Assembly: GCA_903892415.1 (NCBI GenBank)
Contig: CAITIQ010000065.1
Coordinates: forward strand, 1-37,625
Direction of reading: 5' to 3'
DNA: 37,625 bases
Source of the DNA: an uncultured delta proteobacterium
GTDB taxonomy: Bacteria; Myxococcota_A; Polyangia; Polyangiales; Polyangiaceae
Program-made: the position numbers and the translations under genes
The notes under the pieces: model-generated
Told to the model about the DNA's origin: nothing
The model's input: the letters and a program-made list of their open reading frames with translations, nothing else
The model's database searches: none
Shown here: positions 23,908 through 32,049 of the stretch, in pieces
Numbering within the stretch: position 1 is the first letter of the stretch
How the letters are laid out: the number at the start of each line of letters is the position of its first letter

Positions 23908-24723
23908 ATGTTGCACGCGCCATTGTCCCAACGCCGCCTCTCGATCGTTCTCATCTCGCTCTGTGCTTGCAGCGCGGAGCCCTCATCGCGAGTTGAGCCA
24001 GGGCTTGCCCTCGAGCCCACGGCGTTGTCCTCGCCGGAGCAACGCCCGCTTACGGACCCGCCCGGGACCGCGTCCGCTTCTTCCACCGTCGCCCCGGCGA
24101 GCGCATCCGCCTCGGCGCCGCCACTGCCGAACAAGCCAGCTCCGCTCTCCCTCGGATTAACCGCCGGAGCCCCGCCCGCGGGCGTCCCATCCGCGCTGTA
24201 CGCCTCGCTCTTCGAGATCAAGAGGAGCTGGAAGCTCAGCGGCGAGAAGAAGCACTCGCACACCGAGGACAAGCCAGTGAATACGAAGGTGAAGTTCAGC
24301 GCCACGTGCCAGGTCATCAGCGTGGAGAGCTACACCTGGGGCGTGTGGTCGCAAGTCTCGTGCAAAGACCTGCCCGATGCCGGCTCGACGAACCTCTTGG
24401 CCGGCCATTGGTTCGCCACCGAGCGCGGCCTCTTCCACCTGGAGGATATCGGCGCCGGCGGGCTAGTCCTCGAGCATGAGGCGTTGGTACTACCAACCGT
24501 CCCCAAAGCCGAGCAGAAGGAAGAAAAAGACGCGGAGATGGAGGGCTTCTTCTCGAAGCGGCGCGTCTATCAAGAGAAGGCCGCTTGGTGCGTCGAGTTC
24601 ATCTTCGCCGGCGGTGATGAGGGCTGGCACGGGGTCTGTATCGACGAGAAGCGAGGCTTCGTCTCTGGCAACTACGGCTGGGCCGGCGGCTCCAGCGACG
24701 AGGTCACGTTCACGGCGAGGTAA
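23908..24723 (+). CDS. Lipoprotein of unknown function
   Basis: 271 residues from the ATG at 23908. Hydrophobic 'LSIVLISLCAC' forms a lipoprotein signal; lipidation is likely at about Cys20-22. An Ala/Ser/Pro linker (about 30-90) is followed by a soluble beta-rich domain with several Cys ('FSATCQVISVESYTWGVW', 'VSCKDLPDAG', 'AAWCVEFIFAGGDEGWHGVC'). The layout resembles the unrelated 5913-6671 protein (anchor, 'SASASA' linker, domain with aromatic/Cys motifs), a common design in this genome. Divergent from the helical protein gene at 23803. Confidence 0.65.
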   Translation: MLHAPLSQRRLSIVLISLCACSAEPSSRVEPGLALEPTALSSPEQRPLTDPPGTASASSTVAPASASASAPPLPNKPAPLSLGLTAGAPPAGVPSALYASLFEIKRSWKLSGEKKHSHTEDKPVNTKVKFSATCQVISVESYTWGVWSQVSCKDLPDAGSTNLLAGHWFATERGLFHLEDIGAGGLVLEHEALVLPTVPKAEQKEEKDAEMEGFFSKRRVYQEKAAWCVEFIFAGGDEGWHGVCIDEKRGFVSGNYGWAGGSSDEVTFTAR

Positions 24724-24743
24724 ACCTTCTTCACCTCGAGCGC

Positions 24744-26022
24744 TTAGGCCGGGCGCTTTACCAGCGTATCCAAAACCTTCTGGGACTCGGCTGGGTCATC
24801 ACTTTCAACGGCCAAGAAGAGACCGCCTGCGGTGAAGACCTTGGCTACGCTGCTGAGGCGCTTGCGCTCCTCTTGCGAGAGTGCGTCGGCTCCGGCCTTG
24901 GCGCTGACGAAGGTCAACGTGAAGGTTCGTGTGCCCTTTTTTGCCGTGATGACGACGGCATTACTGCCTGCCGGGATGCTGCTCGATAGGTCGGTAAAAC
25001 CATTGTCCCTTAGCGCCTTCTCGATCTCGAGCGCTGTTACCTCGGCGAGCGCTTTGCCGCCGATCGTTGGCTCAGCTACGGCGGTCTTGCCTGTGGTTTC
25101 AGTGACTGCTTCGCCGGCCTTTTCTCCGGGGCTGAAGCTGATAGGGAAGGTCACCTTGACCACGCCGCCTTCAGGCTTTGGAAAACTCAAGGCAGCGAAC
25201 GTGTTGCTTACGCAGGAGACGACTTCCTTGTCACTTAGATCGCTATTGGTTGAGATCCCCTCCGTGGCTCCGGTGGCGTTGATAGTGAAGGAGGTGGTTA
25301 TCTTGCCGGCTAGCGTTGGACTGTTGGTTAGTCCCTTCTCGTAGCAATAGCGGATACGGCCGAACTGCCGCCGTACGACGCGTTGAACGACCTCGGGAGC
25401 AAGGCTGCCTGAGACGGTTGTTGCGCCCATGCGAACCGAAGGTGATGCGGCTTTGGGCCCACCCGATAGCCGCCCTGATCCAAAGCCGGTAGCACCGCCG
25501 CCAGCGCCGGCGCCCCTGCCCAAGGTTCCGACATTGCCCAGTCCAATTCCCTCGGCCCGCCCGCTGCCGCCGAGCCCCGCCCCACTACCACGAAGACCAA
25601 GTCCGCCGACGCCGTAGGCCTCTCCGATCTCGTCTCCCCACATGTTGCCGCGCGCCGGCACGCCGTCGCGACCGAAGAGGTCGGCTGAGGCGCCTTTGCT
25701 GTCCAGCAGGCCAATCATGCCCATTTCGGCGGCTTGTCGCAGGGCTTCCTGGCGCGCGAGGTGAGGGTCGACGTTGGCGCTGCTCGGAGCTTTGATGCCT
25801 GAGGTGGCGGCCGAGGCAACGGCGCTGGCGCTTGGTGCTTGGTGCCGCGCTGTCAATGGCTGTGGCGCTGTCACTGGCGCTCACTGCTGAGCTAGCGATT
25901 GGCTCCCCGGAGCTGGCCAGCTGGGCCGCCGGTGCCGGCTCCTGACCCAGGGGCTCTTGCGATTGACAGGCAAGAACTCCAAGAAGGCCAACCGTAAACA
26001 ACCGCGCTGCAAGCTTGCTCAT
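24744..26022 (-). pseudogene. AgmX/PglI C-terminal-domain lipoprotein, split by a 7-bp duplication
   Basis: The start is ATG 26022, six bases after GGGAG. Residues 1-15 give 'LFTVGLLGVLAC', a lipoprotein signal, then an Ala/Ser/Glu linker. At 25831-25844 (CTTGGTG twice) the frame shifts: removing one copy gives a smooth 'DSAAPSASAVASAATSG' linker joining the body encoded from 25874 to 24744. The body has 'MGMIGLL', 'GRDGVPARGNMWGDEIG', a Gly-rich stretch and the AgmX/PglI C-terminal domain ('QFGRIRYCYEKGL', 'VSCVSNTFAALSFPKPEGG'), then about 130 extra residues. Related proteins have been linked to myxobacterial gliding motility. Without frame repair, the body would lack its export signal. Confidence 0.65.
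25831..25844. repeat. 7-bp perfect tandem duplication causing a frameshift
   Basis: CTTGGTG is present twice in direct succession (25831-25837 and 25838-25844). Seven is not a multiple of three, and deletion of one unit restores a continuous frame through the lipoprotein linker. It may be a slippage mutant, a contingency switch or a sequencing/assembly artefact. Confidence 0.8.
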
Positions 26023-26158
26023 ACGCATCTCCCGACCTCGACCACACGCGAGGCGGCACTTATACGCTTCTCCGCGCAAAGTCTCCCGTGGAACCGCGAC
26101 TTCGCGTTGATTGGTAGCGAAGATATGCTGGTAGAGATACGGCTCCTCCCGAGCCAGC

Positions 26159-26860
26159 TCAGCGAACCGGCTTTGGGCGCGGCGGCTTGGGTGCGTTCGT
26201 GCCGAAGTACTTGTCCGTTTGATCCGGCTGAGCGATACGACCGGTAAAGCCCTTCCATTCGGGGGCGGCAGTGGCAGAGGTAACGGCCTCAGCAGAGCCG
26301 CTCGGCACCGTGGGTGTGCTGCTTACTGCGGAGGCGGTGGGGCGCGTGTCGATGACCATGGGGGCTTCCTCCGCCCAGAACCACAGGCCGCCAGCCGCTC
26401 CGGCGAGGCTGCCCGCTGCCACGCTGGCACCGACCATCACCAGCCGACGCACGCGCTTCTTCTTTACGCCCACCGGGCAATCGGAGGTCAGTACGGTTCC
26501 GTCGTCACGGCGGAAGAGTCGCAGGCAAGGGACCTCACCGGCTTGATTGGCGATTAGCTGCAGGGCCTCAGCGCGGGTCATTGCAGCGACGTTGAACACG
26601 TCCTTGTCGCAGCTGCTGCAATGGCGAACGCGATCATCCCCGACCATCTGTTCCCAAGCTTGATCACAAGGGGAAGCGATGCGCAGGTCCTCGAGTGGGC
26701 CTCGAGCCCGGGCGGTGGCTAGGTGCGCCCGCAGCTTCTCGGCCTCGGATTGCAGCTCCTCACGACGGTCCGCCGCCCGATCCAGCGCGCGCAACTCGTC
26801 TTCGAGCTGCAAGAGGCGGTCGGCTGTGGCCTCGATGTCGCTGCGATACGGCTCAGTCAT
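26159..26860 (-). CDS. Cys-rich membrane-anchored protein (paralogue A)
   Basis: 233 residues from the ATG at 26860; the frame extends to 27079 without sense. Residues about 12-52 form a coiled coil. Then come 'IASPCDQAWEQMVGDDRVRH' and 'CSSCDKDVFN' with Cys65, Cys81, Cys84, and 'CLRLFRRDDGTVLTSDCPVG' with Cys112 and Cys128, which look like a metal-binding knuckle. A basic 'KKKRVRRL' precedes one transmembrane segment (about 139-162) and a Pro/Ser/Ala tail. The domain type, with 'DDRVRHC..C.K.VFN', is widespread in myxobacteria and planctomycetes but uncharacterised. A near-identical paralogue lies at 28141-28812. Confidence 0.75.
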   Translation of the reverse strand: MTEPYRSDIEATADRLLQLEDELRALDRAADRREELQSEAEKLRAHLATARARGPLEDLRIASPCDQAWEQMVGDDRVRHCSSCDKDVFNVAAMTRAEALQLIANQAGEVPCLRLFRRDDGTVLTSDCPVGVKKKRVRRLVMVGASVAAGSLAGAAGGLWFWAEEAPMVIDTRPTASAVSSTPTVPSGSAEAVTSATAAPEWKGFTGRIAQPDQTDKYFGTNAPKPPRPKPVR

Positions 26861-27077
26861 GGGTGGCTCGGTTCGACTCCTGAGCCGGTCAGACGTTCCC
26901 TGCGAATTCGCGTGAGAGCAAAATGCCTCTTTGTCTTCGCTTTCGGCGCGCTTGCCAGAGTGGCAGTCACCGGCCGCCTTCGAACGCCACGATGACAGCC
27001 CTGGGCGCTCATACGTCGCCGAATCTGCGTGTTTTGCCGTGTGGGCGTGCCGGCCCGTGGCTTGCTGGCGCTCGCCC

Positions 27078-28058
27078 ATGCTCCGTTCAAGCCGCTACGT
27101 CGTTGCCCTTTTGCTGATGACCGCCTGCGACTCGGAGGTGCTCCTTGAGTCGGAGAGCGATGAGCCGGTCGTGCAGCCTGAGGCGCGGGTTGATGACTGT
27201 GAGCGCGTTGGCGATGGTGTGGCGCTCGCGCGACTAAGCGGTAGTGGTGATCCAGGTAGCCTCGCGACCGACGGGGAGTCGTTGTTCTTCCTATCGGAGG
27301 GCCAGCTGTTCTCGTTGCCGCTCACAGAAGGAGCCGCAGAGCCGCTTACCGACGAGGGCGCGTCCGGGAGCGACGTGAAGTATAGCGATGGCTTCGTCTA
27401 CTGGCTTGATGGCGACACGGTCTATCGCGTGGCGACGTCGGGCGGTGAGCCAGAGGCTTTGATCGAGCTTGCCGTTGGAGCTGCTTGGGCGGTTGCGGGC
27501 GATGCCATCTTGTCGACGAATGGGTCGACGGAACCTCCCTCGATCGTCTTTCGCTCGTCGCTGACGACGGGCGAGATCAGCGAGATCGTGACGGCCGAGG
27601 AGGGTGACGTCATTCGTCGCTTACACGTCGAAGGCGATCGGGTGCTGGTGGCGTCGGACCACAAGCTGCTGCGTCTCTCAGTGTTCGGCGGCGATGAGCA
27701 GCTTCTTGCGGAGGGCACGTTGTCGAGCTGGGAGGGGCCCGCTGTGTTCGACGAACAGGTTTACTTCGGGGCCCACGACAAGGCGGACTTCTACCTCGCG
27801 CGCGTTCCACAAGACGGCTCGGGAACGTTCGAGCGGGTCGTGAGCGGCTACGTTGTTTCGACGGCGTTCGACGATGAGGCGGTCTACGTGTACGCCATCC
27901 CGAGTGCGCTAACTGGCAGCGAGCCGACCACGGCTGAACTCCTGCGCGTCCCGCTCGACGGTGGCCCATCGCAACGTCTGAGCGCGCTGCCGTCAGAAGC
28001 CTCTGTCGGGTTTGTGATCCGCAGCGCTGGACTCGTGGTCGACGAGGATTTTGCCTAA
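27078..28058 (+). CDS. Beta-propeller lipoprotein
   Basis: 326 residues from the ATG at 27078; the upstream open frame is shadow. Signal peptide with 'LLLMTAC' places the lipidated Cys at about 17. Repeats of about 40 residues ('LATDGESLFFLSEGQLFSLP', 'VKYSDGFVYWLDGDTVYRVA', 'RLHVEGDRVLVASDHKLLRL') make a DUF5050-like propeller. It is divergent from paralogue A and convergent with paralogue B of the Cys-rich protein. No enzymatic motif is seen; probably a surface binding or structural protein. Confidence 0.7.
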   Translation: MLRSSRYVVALLLMTACDSEVLLESESDEPVVQPEARVDDCERVGDGVALARLSGSGDPGSLATDGESLFFLSEGQLFSLPLTEGAAEPLTDEGASGSDVKYSDGFVYWLDGDTVYRVATSGGEPEALIELAVGAAWAVAGDAILSTNGSTEPPSIVFRSSLTTGEISEIVTAEEGDVIRRLHVEGDRVLVASDHKLLRLSVFGGDEQLLAEGTLSSWEGPAVFDEQVYFGAHDKADFYLARVPQDGSGTFERVVSGYVVSTAFDDEAVYVYAIPSALTGSEPTTAELLRVPLDGGPSQRLSALPSEASVGFVIRSAGLVVDEDFA

Positions 28059-28140
28059 TTCATTGATGAATGCACCGACACCAAGGGAGCAGAGTTCCGC
28101 GTGGTCGCCATCGCCAAGCAACCGTAGGCGGTCTCACCCG

Positions 28141-28812
28141 TTAACGAACTGGGAGGCTTTTGCGATGCGTTGGTTTCACGACTGGTGTCGTGCCAGAAGC
28201 GCTCGGGGCAGGCTCGTCGGGAACCAGCGCTGCTGCAGTGCCCATCACGGCGGGCGCGGCGCGCCTCTGCCCGGCGCTGGCCGAGGGAGATGGATGAATA
28301 TCACCCATCCGAGCTTGCGGACCGTCCGCCCAAAACCACAGACTGCCGGCGACGCCTGCGACGCTGGCGGCCACGCCGGCGCCGATCATAACGAGCCTGC
28401 GTACGCGCTTCTTCTGCACGCCCACCGGGCAATCCGCAGTCAGCACAGTCCCGTCCTCACGCCGGAAGAGGCGAAGGCAAAGTCCCTCGCCGGCTTGATT
28501 GGCAATTAGCTGCAGGGCCTCCGCGCGGGTCATCCCGGCGAGGTTGAAGACGTCTTTGTCGCAGCTACTGCAATGGCGGACTCGATCATCCCCGACCATC
28601 TGCTCCCAACTCTTGTTGCACGGGGAAGCGATGCGCAGGTCTTCGAGCGGGCCTTGCGCGCGGGTGGCGGCCATATGGGCTCGAAGCTTCTCGAGCTCGC
28701 TTTGCAGCTCCGCCCGCCGAGCCGCGGCTTGCTCCAAGGAGCGTAGCTCTTCCTCCAGCTGCAGAATCCGGTCAGAGGTGGCTTCGGCGTCGGTGCGGTA
28801 GGGCTCGCTCAT
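28141..28812 (-). CDS. Cys-rich membrane-anchored protein (paralogue B)
   Basis: 223 residues from the ATG at 28812. It aligns without gaps to paralogue A through the first 160 residues, including Cys65, Cys81, Cys84, Cys112 and Cys128 at identical positions and the basic boundary before the membrane helix. The tails after the helix differ. The intervening gene is on the opposite strand, so this is a gene duplication with an inserted or pre-existing neighbour. The next gene upstream in its direction is the type VI S41 protein (115 bp away), so it might be transcribed from the T6SS operon; a separate promoter near 28845-28867 is equally possible. Confidence 0.75.
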   Translation of the reverse strand: MSEPYRTDAEATSDRILQLEEELRSLEQAAARRAELQSELEKLRAHMAATRAQGPLEDLRIASPCNKSWEQMVGDDRVRHCSSCDKDVFNLAGMTRAEALQLIANQAGEGLCLRLFRREDGTVLTADCPVGVQKKRVRRLVMIGAGVAASVAGVAGSLWFWADGPQARMGDIHPSPSASAGQRRAAPAVMGTAAALVPDEPAPSASGTTPVVKPTHRKSLPVR

Positions 28813-28844
28813 GGTCGTGCCGTGTCGACGCACGAGCCGAGCCG

Positions 28845-28867
28845 TTCTTAGGGAGAATTTTCTTAGG
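28845..28867. promoter_or_regulatory. Two TTCTTAGG direct repeats, possible promoter/operator
   Basis: TTCTTAGG occurs at 28845-28852 and 28860-28867, a 15-bp period, in an AT-rich patch 33-55 bp upstream of paralogue B and downstream of the S41 fusion gene. Such spacing suits a regulator contact on one helix face or promoter elements. No known consensus was matched. Confidence 0.3.
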
Positions 28868-28927
28868 AAGAAAGTGATGCGGCCGCGAAATTGTTCGCAT
28901 CCCTCTGCTGGCGAGTTGCCCGCGTCA

Positions 28928-29869
28928 TCAAGGGTCGCTCGTGAAGCGATAACGAGCGGCTGTTTTATATTGGATATTACCATCGGCTTCGGCGCAGATG
29001 GTTTGAGCCGAGGTCTTGCCGTAGGTGGCTCCCCCGCGGAGCTTTGCACGGCCAAGGTTTGCCAGCGCTCCGGCGAACAGCTCGGCCGCGGAGGCTGTCC
29101 AGCGATTGACCAGTAGCGTGAGCGGCAGCTCTAGCGCGCAGGCGGCGCCACGTGCACGAATGGGGGTCTTGTCTCCGTCCGCGTCCTCTTGCTCGAACAG
29201 CGTGGTGCCTGGCGTAACGAACAATCCGAGCGCGCGCAAACAGGCGGAAAGCTCGCCTCCGGGATTGTTGCGTACATCGATGATGAGCTGCGCGATACCC
29301 TGGCTCTGGAGCTCGGCCACCGCATGCTGCAAGGCGCCGGGCACGTCAGCCGTGAAGGTGCTGATGCGAATGACGCCAATACGGCCGAAGCGACGCGCGC
29401 GCACCGCTTGCCCCAAAGGCGCCTCGAGCTCGTTACGCAAAGACTCGAGCGAGAGGGCCGGCTCGGCTGCGCTGATCTCGCGAGCGCGCGTAAAGAAGAC
29501 ATTGGTGGTAGCCGGGACGAGTACCGCGCCCAACGGGTTGTTCATCGAGTTGCCGGTGGTGGGCGCTGTAAGGTTGATGGCCGGCTGCTTCTCGACGAAG
29601 ACCACCGGATTGCCGGCGGTGAAGGCGCCCGCGCCTTTGATCGTCGGGTGGGCCGTGCCGGCCTCGTCCCCGCTCGTCATCGGTATTTTACTTGATAGAT
29701 TGAGCGCGCCCATCATGCTGACGTTGACGATGGTGGAGAAGGGCGTTGCTTGCGCGTGCATCGCCATATTGGGGTAAGGCACTGGCGCTGTGGCCGGGCC
29801 TACGATGGTATTGCACACGTCGGGGAAGCCGATGTTGGTACCGGAACCACGGTTGGAAGCGGGGAGCAT
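28928..29869 (-). CDS. PAAR-like (DUF4150) domain fused to S41 family peptidase, putative T6SS effector
   Basis: 313 residues. Residues about 15-118 match a DUF4150/Tox-PAAR-like domain: 'PDVCNTIVGPATAPVPYPNM', 'SKIPMTSGDEAGT', 'NPLGAVLVP'. PAAR-like proteins cap the VgrG spike. Residues about 125-313 form an S41 (C-terminal processing) peptidase core: 'QLIIDVRNNPGG' (195-205), 'NRWTASAAELFAGAL' with the nucleophile Ser260, and 'GGATYGKTSAQ' with Lys285, exactly 25 residues later as in Prc/CtpA. No PDZ domain or signal peptide is seen. It is the last gene of the VgrG operon, preceded by an AAGGA site. Likely a protease payload delivered with the spike; target and immunity protein unknown. Confidence 0.85.
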   Translation of the reverse strand: MLPASNRGSGTNIGFPDVCNTIVGPATAPVPYPNMAMHAQATPFSTIVNVSMMGALNLSSKIPMTSGDEAGTAHPTIKGAGAFTAGNPVVFVEKQPAINLTAPTTGNSMNNPLGAVLVPATTNVFFTRAREISAAEPALSLESLRNELEAPLGQAVRARRFGRIGVIRISTFTADVPGALQHAVAELQSQGIAQLIIDVRNNPGGELSACLRALGLFVTPGTTLFEQEDADGDKTPIRARGAACALELPLTLLVNRWTASAAELFAGALANLGRAKLRGGATYGKTSAQTICAEADGNIQYKTAARYRFTSDP

Positions 29870-29882
29870 CTGGGTCTTCCTT

Positions 29883-30452
29883 TCAGCCGAGGTGGATACG
29901 CTTGCCGTTGACCGCTACCGTCTCTTCGGTGAGCAGCGAGATGTCGCGCGCCTTGGTGGTATCCCGGCCGTCCACAACGGTGTTCTTCGAGCCGAGGTGC
30001 TGACTGAGCGAGCCGCGCACACGCTCGACCAGCGAACCGAGCTTGTGCACCGCCGCATCGGCGACCACCTTCATCGCGCCGGTGAGGATCTGTACCTCTT
30101 GCGACTCGATGGTGACTCCGCGATCGCCGGTGAGCGAGAGGTTGCCGCCGCGCGCGCGGATCGCCACGTCGCCCGGGAGGTCGAGACAGGTGCGCCCTTT
30201 GCCGTTCAGCACGCCGATCGCGTAGCCAGCTCCTTCCGACCGCGTCACCAAAAGCTCGTCGCCTTCCGCAGGCACGTACGCGACCACGAAGGCCAAGCGA
30301 ACGTGCAGCGTTTCGCCGTCGGGCAGCCGCACGAAGGCGCCGCTGGCGGTGACGTCCAGCACCGAGGCCGGACCGAGGTAGAGGCCGTGCGACTTCTTGT
30401 CGGTGAGCTTGTGAGTACGCGAGGCGAAATCTTGAGCAGCTTGAAGCGACAT
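29883..30452 (-). CDS. DUF3540 domain protein, T6SS-associated
   Basis: 189 residues. Beta-rich, with 'DGETLHVRLAFVVAYVPAEGDELLVTRSEG' spread over about 45-75 (OB-like) and a repetitive 'GNLSLTGDRGVTIESQEVQI' region like a small spike helix (about 100-125), ending 'VNGKRIHLG'. DUF3540 genes are found next to DUF4150 and DUF2169 genes in type VI effector clusters; no function is proven. It is followed by 13 bp and the DUF4150-S41 gene, and preceded by AAAGGA. It may be a mini-spike or adaptor for the PAAR-like protein. Confidence 0.8.
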   Translation of the reverse strand: MSLQAAQDFASRTHKLTDKKSHGLYLGPASVLDVTASGAFVRLPDGETLHVRLAFVVAYVPAEGDELLVTRSEGAGYAIGVLNGKGRTCLDLPGDVAIRARGGNLSLTGDRGVTIESQEVQILTGAMKVVADAAVHKLGSLVERVRGSLSQHLGSKNTVVDGRDTTKARDISLLTEETVAVNGKRIHLG

Positions 30453-30483
30453 GCGTTCCTTTCAGAGGGTCAGTGAGTTGGGG

Positions 30484-32049
30484 TCAGACGGTTGGAGTGG
30501 CGTTGCGAGCCGGCATGCGCCAGGCCTCTGCGAGCAGGCGGGCGTTGTCGGTTGCTTTTGCTGAAGCAAGCGATGAGCCAAGCCAGATGGTGCGGTCCGA
30601 CTTCACGGCGTGGAGCGAGGCCTTCTCCAGGCGAGCCCCGCTGAAGTCGGCGCGGTCCAGCAGCGCATGCGCCAGATCGGCGTATTGCAGGTCGGCTCCG
30701 GCGAAGCTTGCGGAGATCGCTGTGACGCGGGCACACAAAGCTTCGCGCAAGTTGGCCTCAGCGAAGGTGGCTGCGCTCAGATCGGCCTCGGTGAAGGTAG
30801 CGTGACGGAGCTTGGCTGCGCGAAAGTCGGCGCCGCTACAGATCGCCTTACCGAAGCAAGCGGCCTTGGCCTGCACCCCGCGCAGGTTGGCTCGCGTAAG
30901 CACCGCCCCGAGCAGGTTGGCTTGCGCCAGCGTGGCCTCGCGGAAGTTCGCCCCGCTCAGGTTGGCGCCGGAGAAGTTCGCTCCGGTCAGGTCGGCACCG
31001 GAGAAGTCGAGCCCCTCGAGCGAAAGCCCGATGAAGCCGCAGCGAACGCGGTGGGCGTTGCGGTGGTCGAACAAGAGCGCTGTGGTTTGATCGAACAGGA
31101 CCTCCTCAAAGCCGAGGCCGGTCAGATCGGCATCGACGAAGCTTGCGCGCTCGAGCCCGACCTTGCGAAACAGCGCGCCGCGCAGGTTGGCGCCATCGAG
31201 CGTGGCGCCGTTCAAGCTCGTCAGCATCAGGGTGCAACCTTCGAGCCGCGCGCCCGTTAGATCGGCGTCCTCGAGCAACAAGAGCTGCAGCGTGCGCCCG
31301 GCGAAGTCCACGCCACGCAGCTTTGCACCCATGAAGCAGACGCCGAACAGCTTGGCCTCGCGGAAGGAAGCGTGGGAGAGGTTGGCGTCCTGAAATACGG
31401 CGCCCTCGAGATCACAACCGTCAAAGTTGGCGCCCTCGAGCTGGGCTCCGCGAAAGGAAGCTCGCTTGAGATCGGCCCCGCGGAAGTCGAGCCCGTTCAG
31501 CTTCGCCCCGTCGAAGTCGGAGCCCTCGAGCCCGGTATGCGCCAGCCCGGCCTGGGCGAAGGTCGCCTCGTCGAGCAGGCATTGCACGATCTTCTTGGGG
31601 CCGGCGGCCCAACGTAGATCCGCGGCGTGGAGCAAGGATTCTTCCAGCTCGGCATCGGTCAGATCGGCGCCCACAAGCTTGGCCTTGGGCCAGGCGACCT
31701 CCTTGAGGAGCGCCGCTCGAAAGGAAGCGCCGGATAGATCGGCGCCGGGCATCTTCACCTTGCTCAGCCGCGCATGGTCCCAGCGCGTGGCCGTCCACAA
31801 ACATTGCAGCGCGACCACGTTCTCGAGCTGGGCATCGGAGAAGTCGATGGCGCGCAGATCACAAGCGAACAGCTCAACGTTCGTAAGCTTCGCGCCTGCG
31901 AGCGAGGCGCCGGAGAGGTTGACCGCCTGCAGTTTGCAACCCGAGAGGTCAGCACCGCTGAGGTCGACGCCGCTCAAGTCCAGGTGATGGAGGGCGAGCC
32001 CACGTAGGCTCTCTCCCCGTCGCACGCGTTGTTCCAACTCCGCTCTCAA
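30484..32049 (-). CDS. Pentapeptide repeat protein of the T6SS operon
   Basis: 521 residues composed almost entirely of A(D/N)LXX pentapeptide repeats (from about residue 17 to about 505; examples 'VDLSGADLSGCKL', 'GADLTGANFSGANLSGANFR'). Such repeats fold as a right-handed beta-helix. Its start overlaps the stop of the DUF2169 gene by four bases. Pentapeptide proteins occur in type VI clusters beside DUF2169 and DUF3540, probably as scaffold, cargo chaperone or immunity-like factors, but none of these is shown. There is no signal peptide or transmembrane segment. Confidence 0.85.
   Translation of the reverse strand: MRAELEQRVRRGESLRGLALHHLDLSGVDLSGADLSGCKLQAVNLSGASLAGAKLTNVELFACDLRAIDFSDAQLENVVALQCLWTATRWDHARLSKVKMPGADLSGASFRAALLKEVAWPKAKLVGADLTDAELEESLLHAADLRWAAGPKKIVQCLLDEATFAQAGLAHTGLEGSDFDGAKLNGLDFRGADLKRASFRGAQLEGANFDGCDLEGAVFQDANLSHASFREAKLFGVCFMGAKLRGVDFAGRTLQLLLLEDADLTGARLEGCTLMLTSLNGATLDGANLRGALFRKVGLERASFVDADLTGLGFEEVLFDQTTALLFDHRNAHRVRCGFIGLSLEGLDFSGADLTGANFSGANLSGANFREATLAQANLLGAVLTRANLRGVQAKAACFGKAICSGADFRAAKLRHATFTEADLSAATFAEANLREALCARVTAISASFAGADLQYADLAHALLDRADFSGARLEKASLHAVKSDRTIWLGSSLASAKATDNARLLAEAWRMPARNATPTV

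Noticed and set aside
25328..25714. A 128-codon ORF inside the AgmX/PglI gene
   Set aside because: It is another frame of the Gly-rich part, with Arg/Ala/Ser-rich composition typical of shadow frames in GC-rich DNA.
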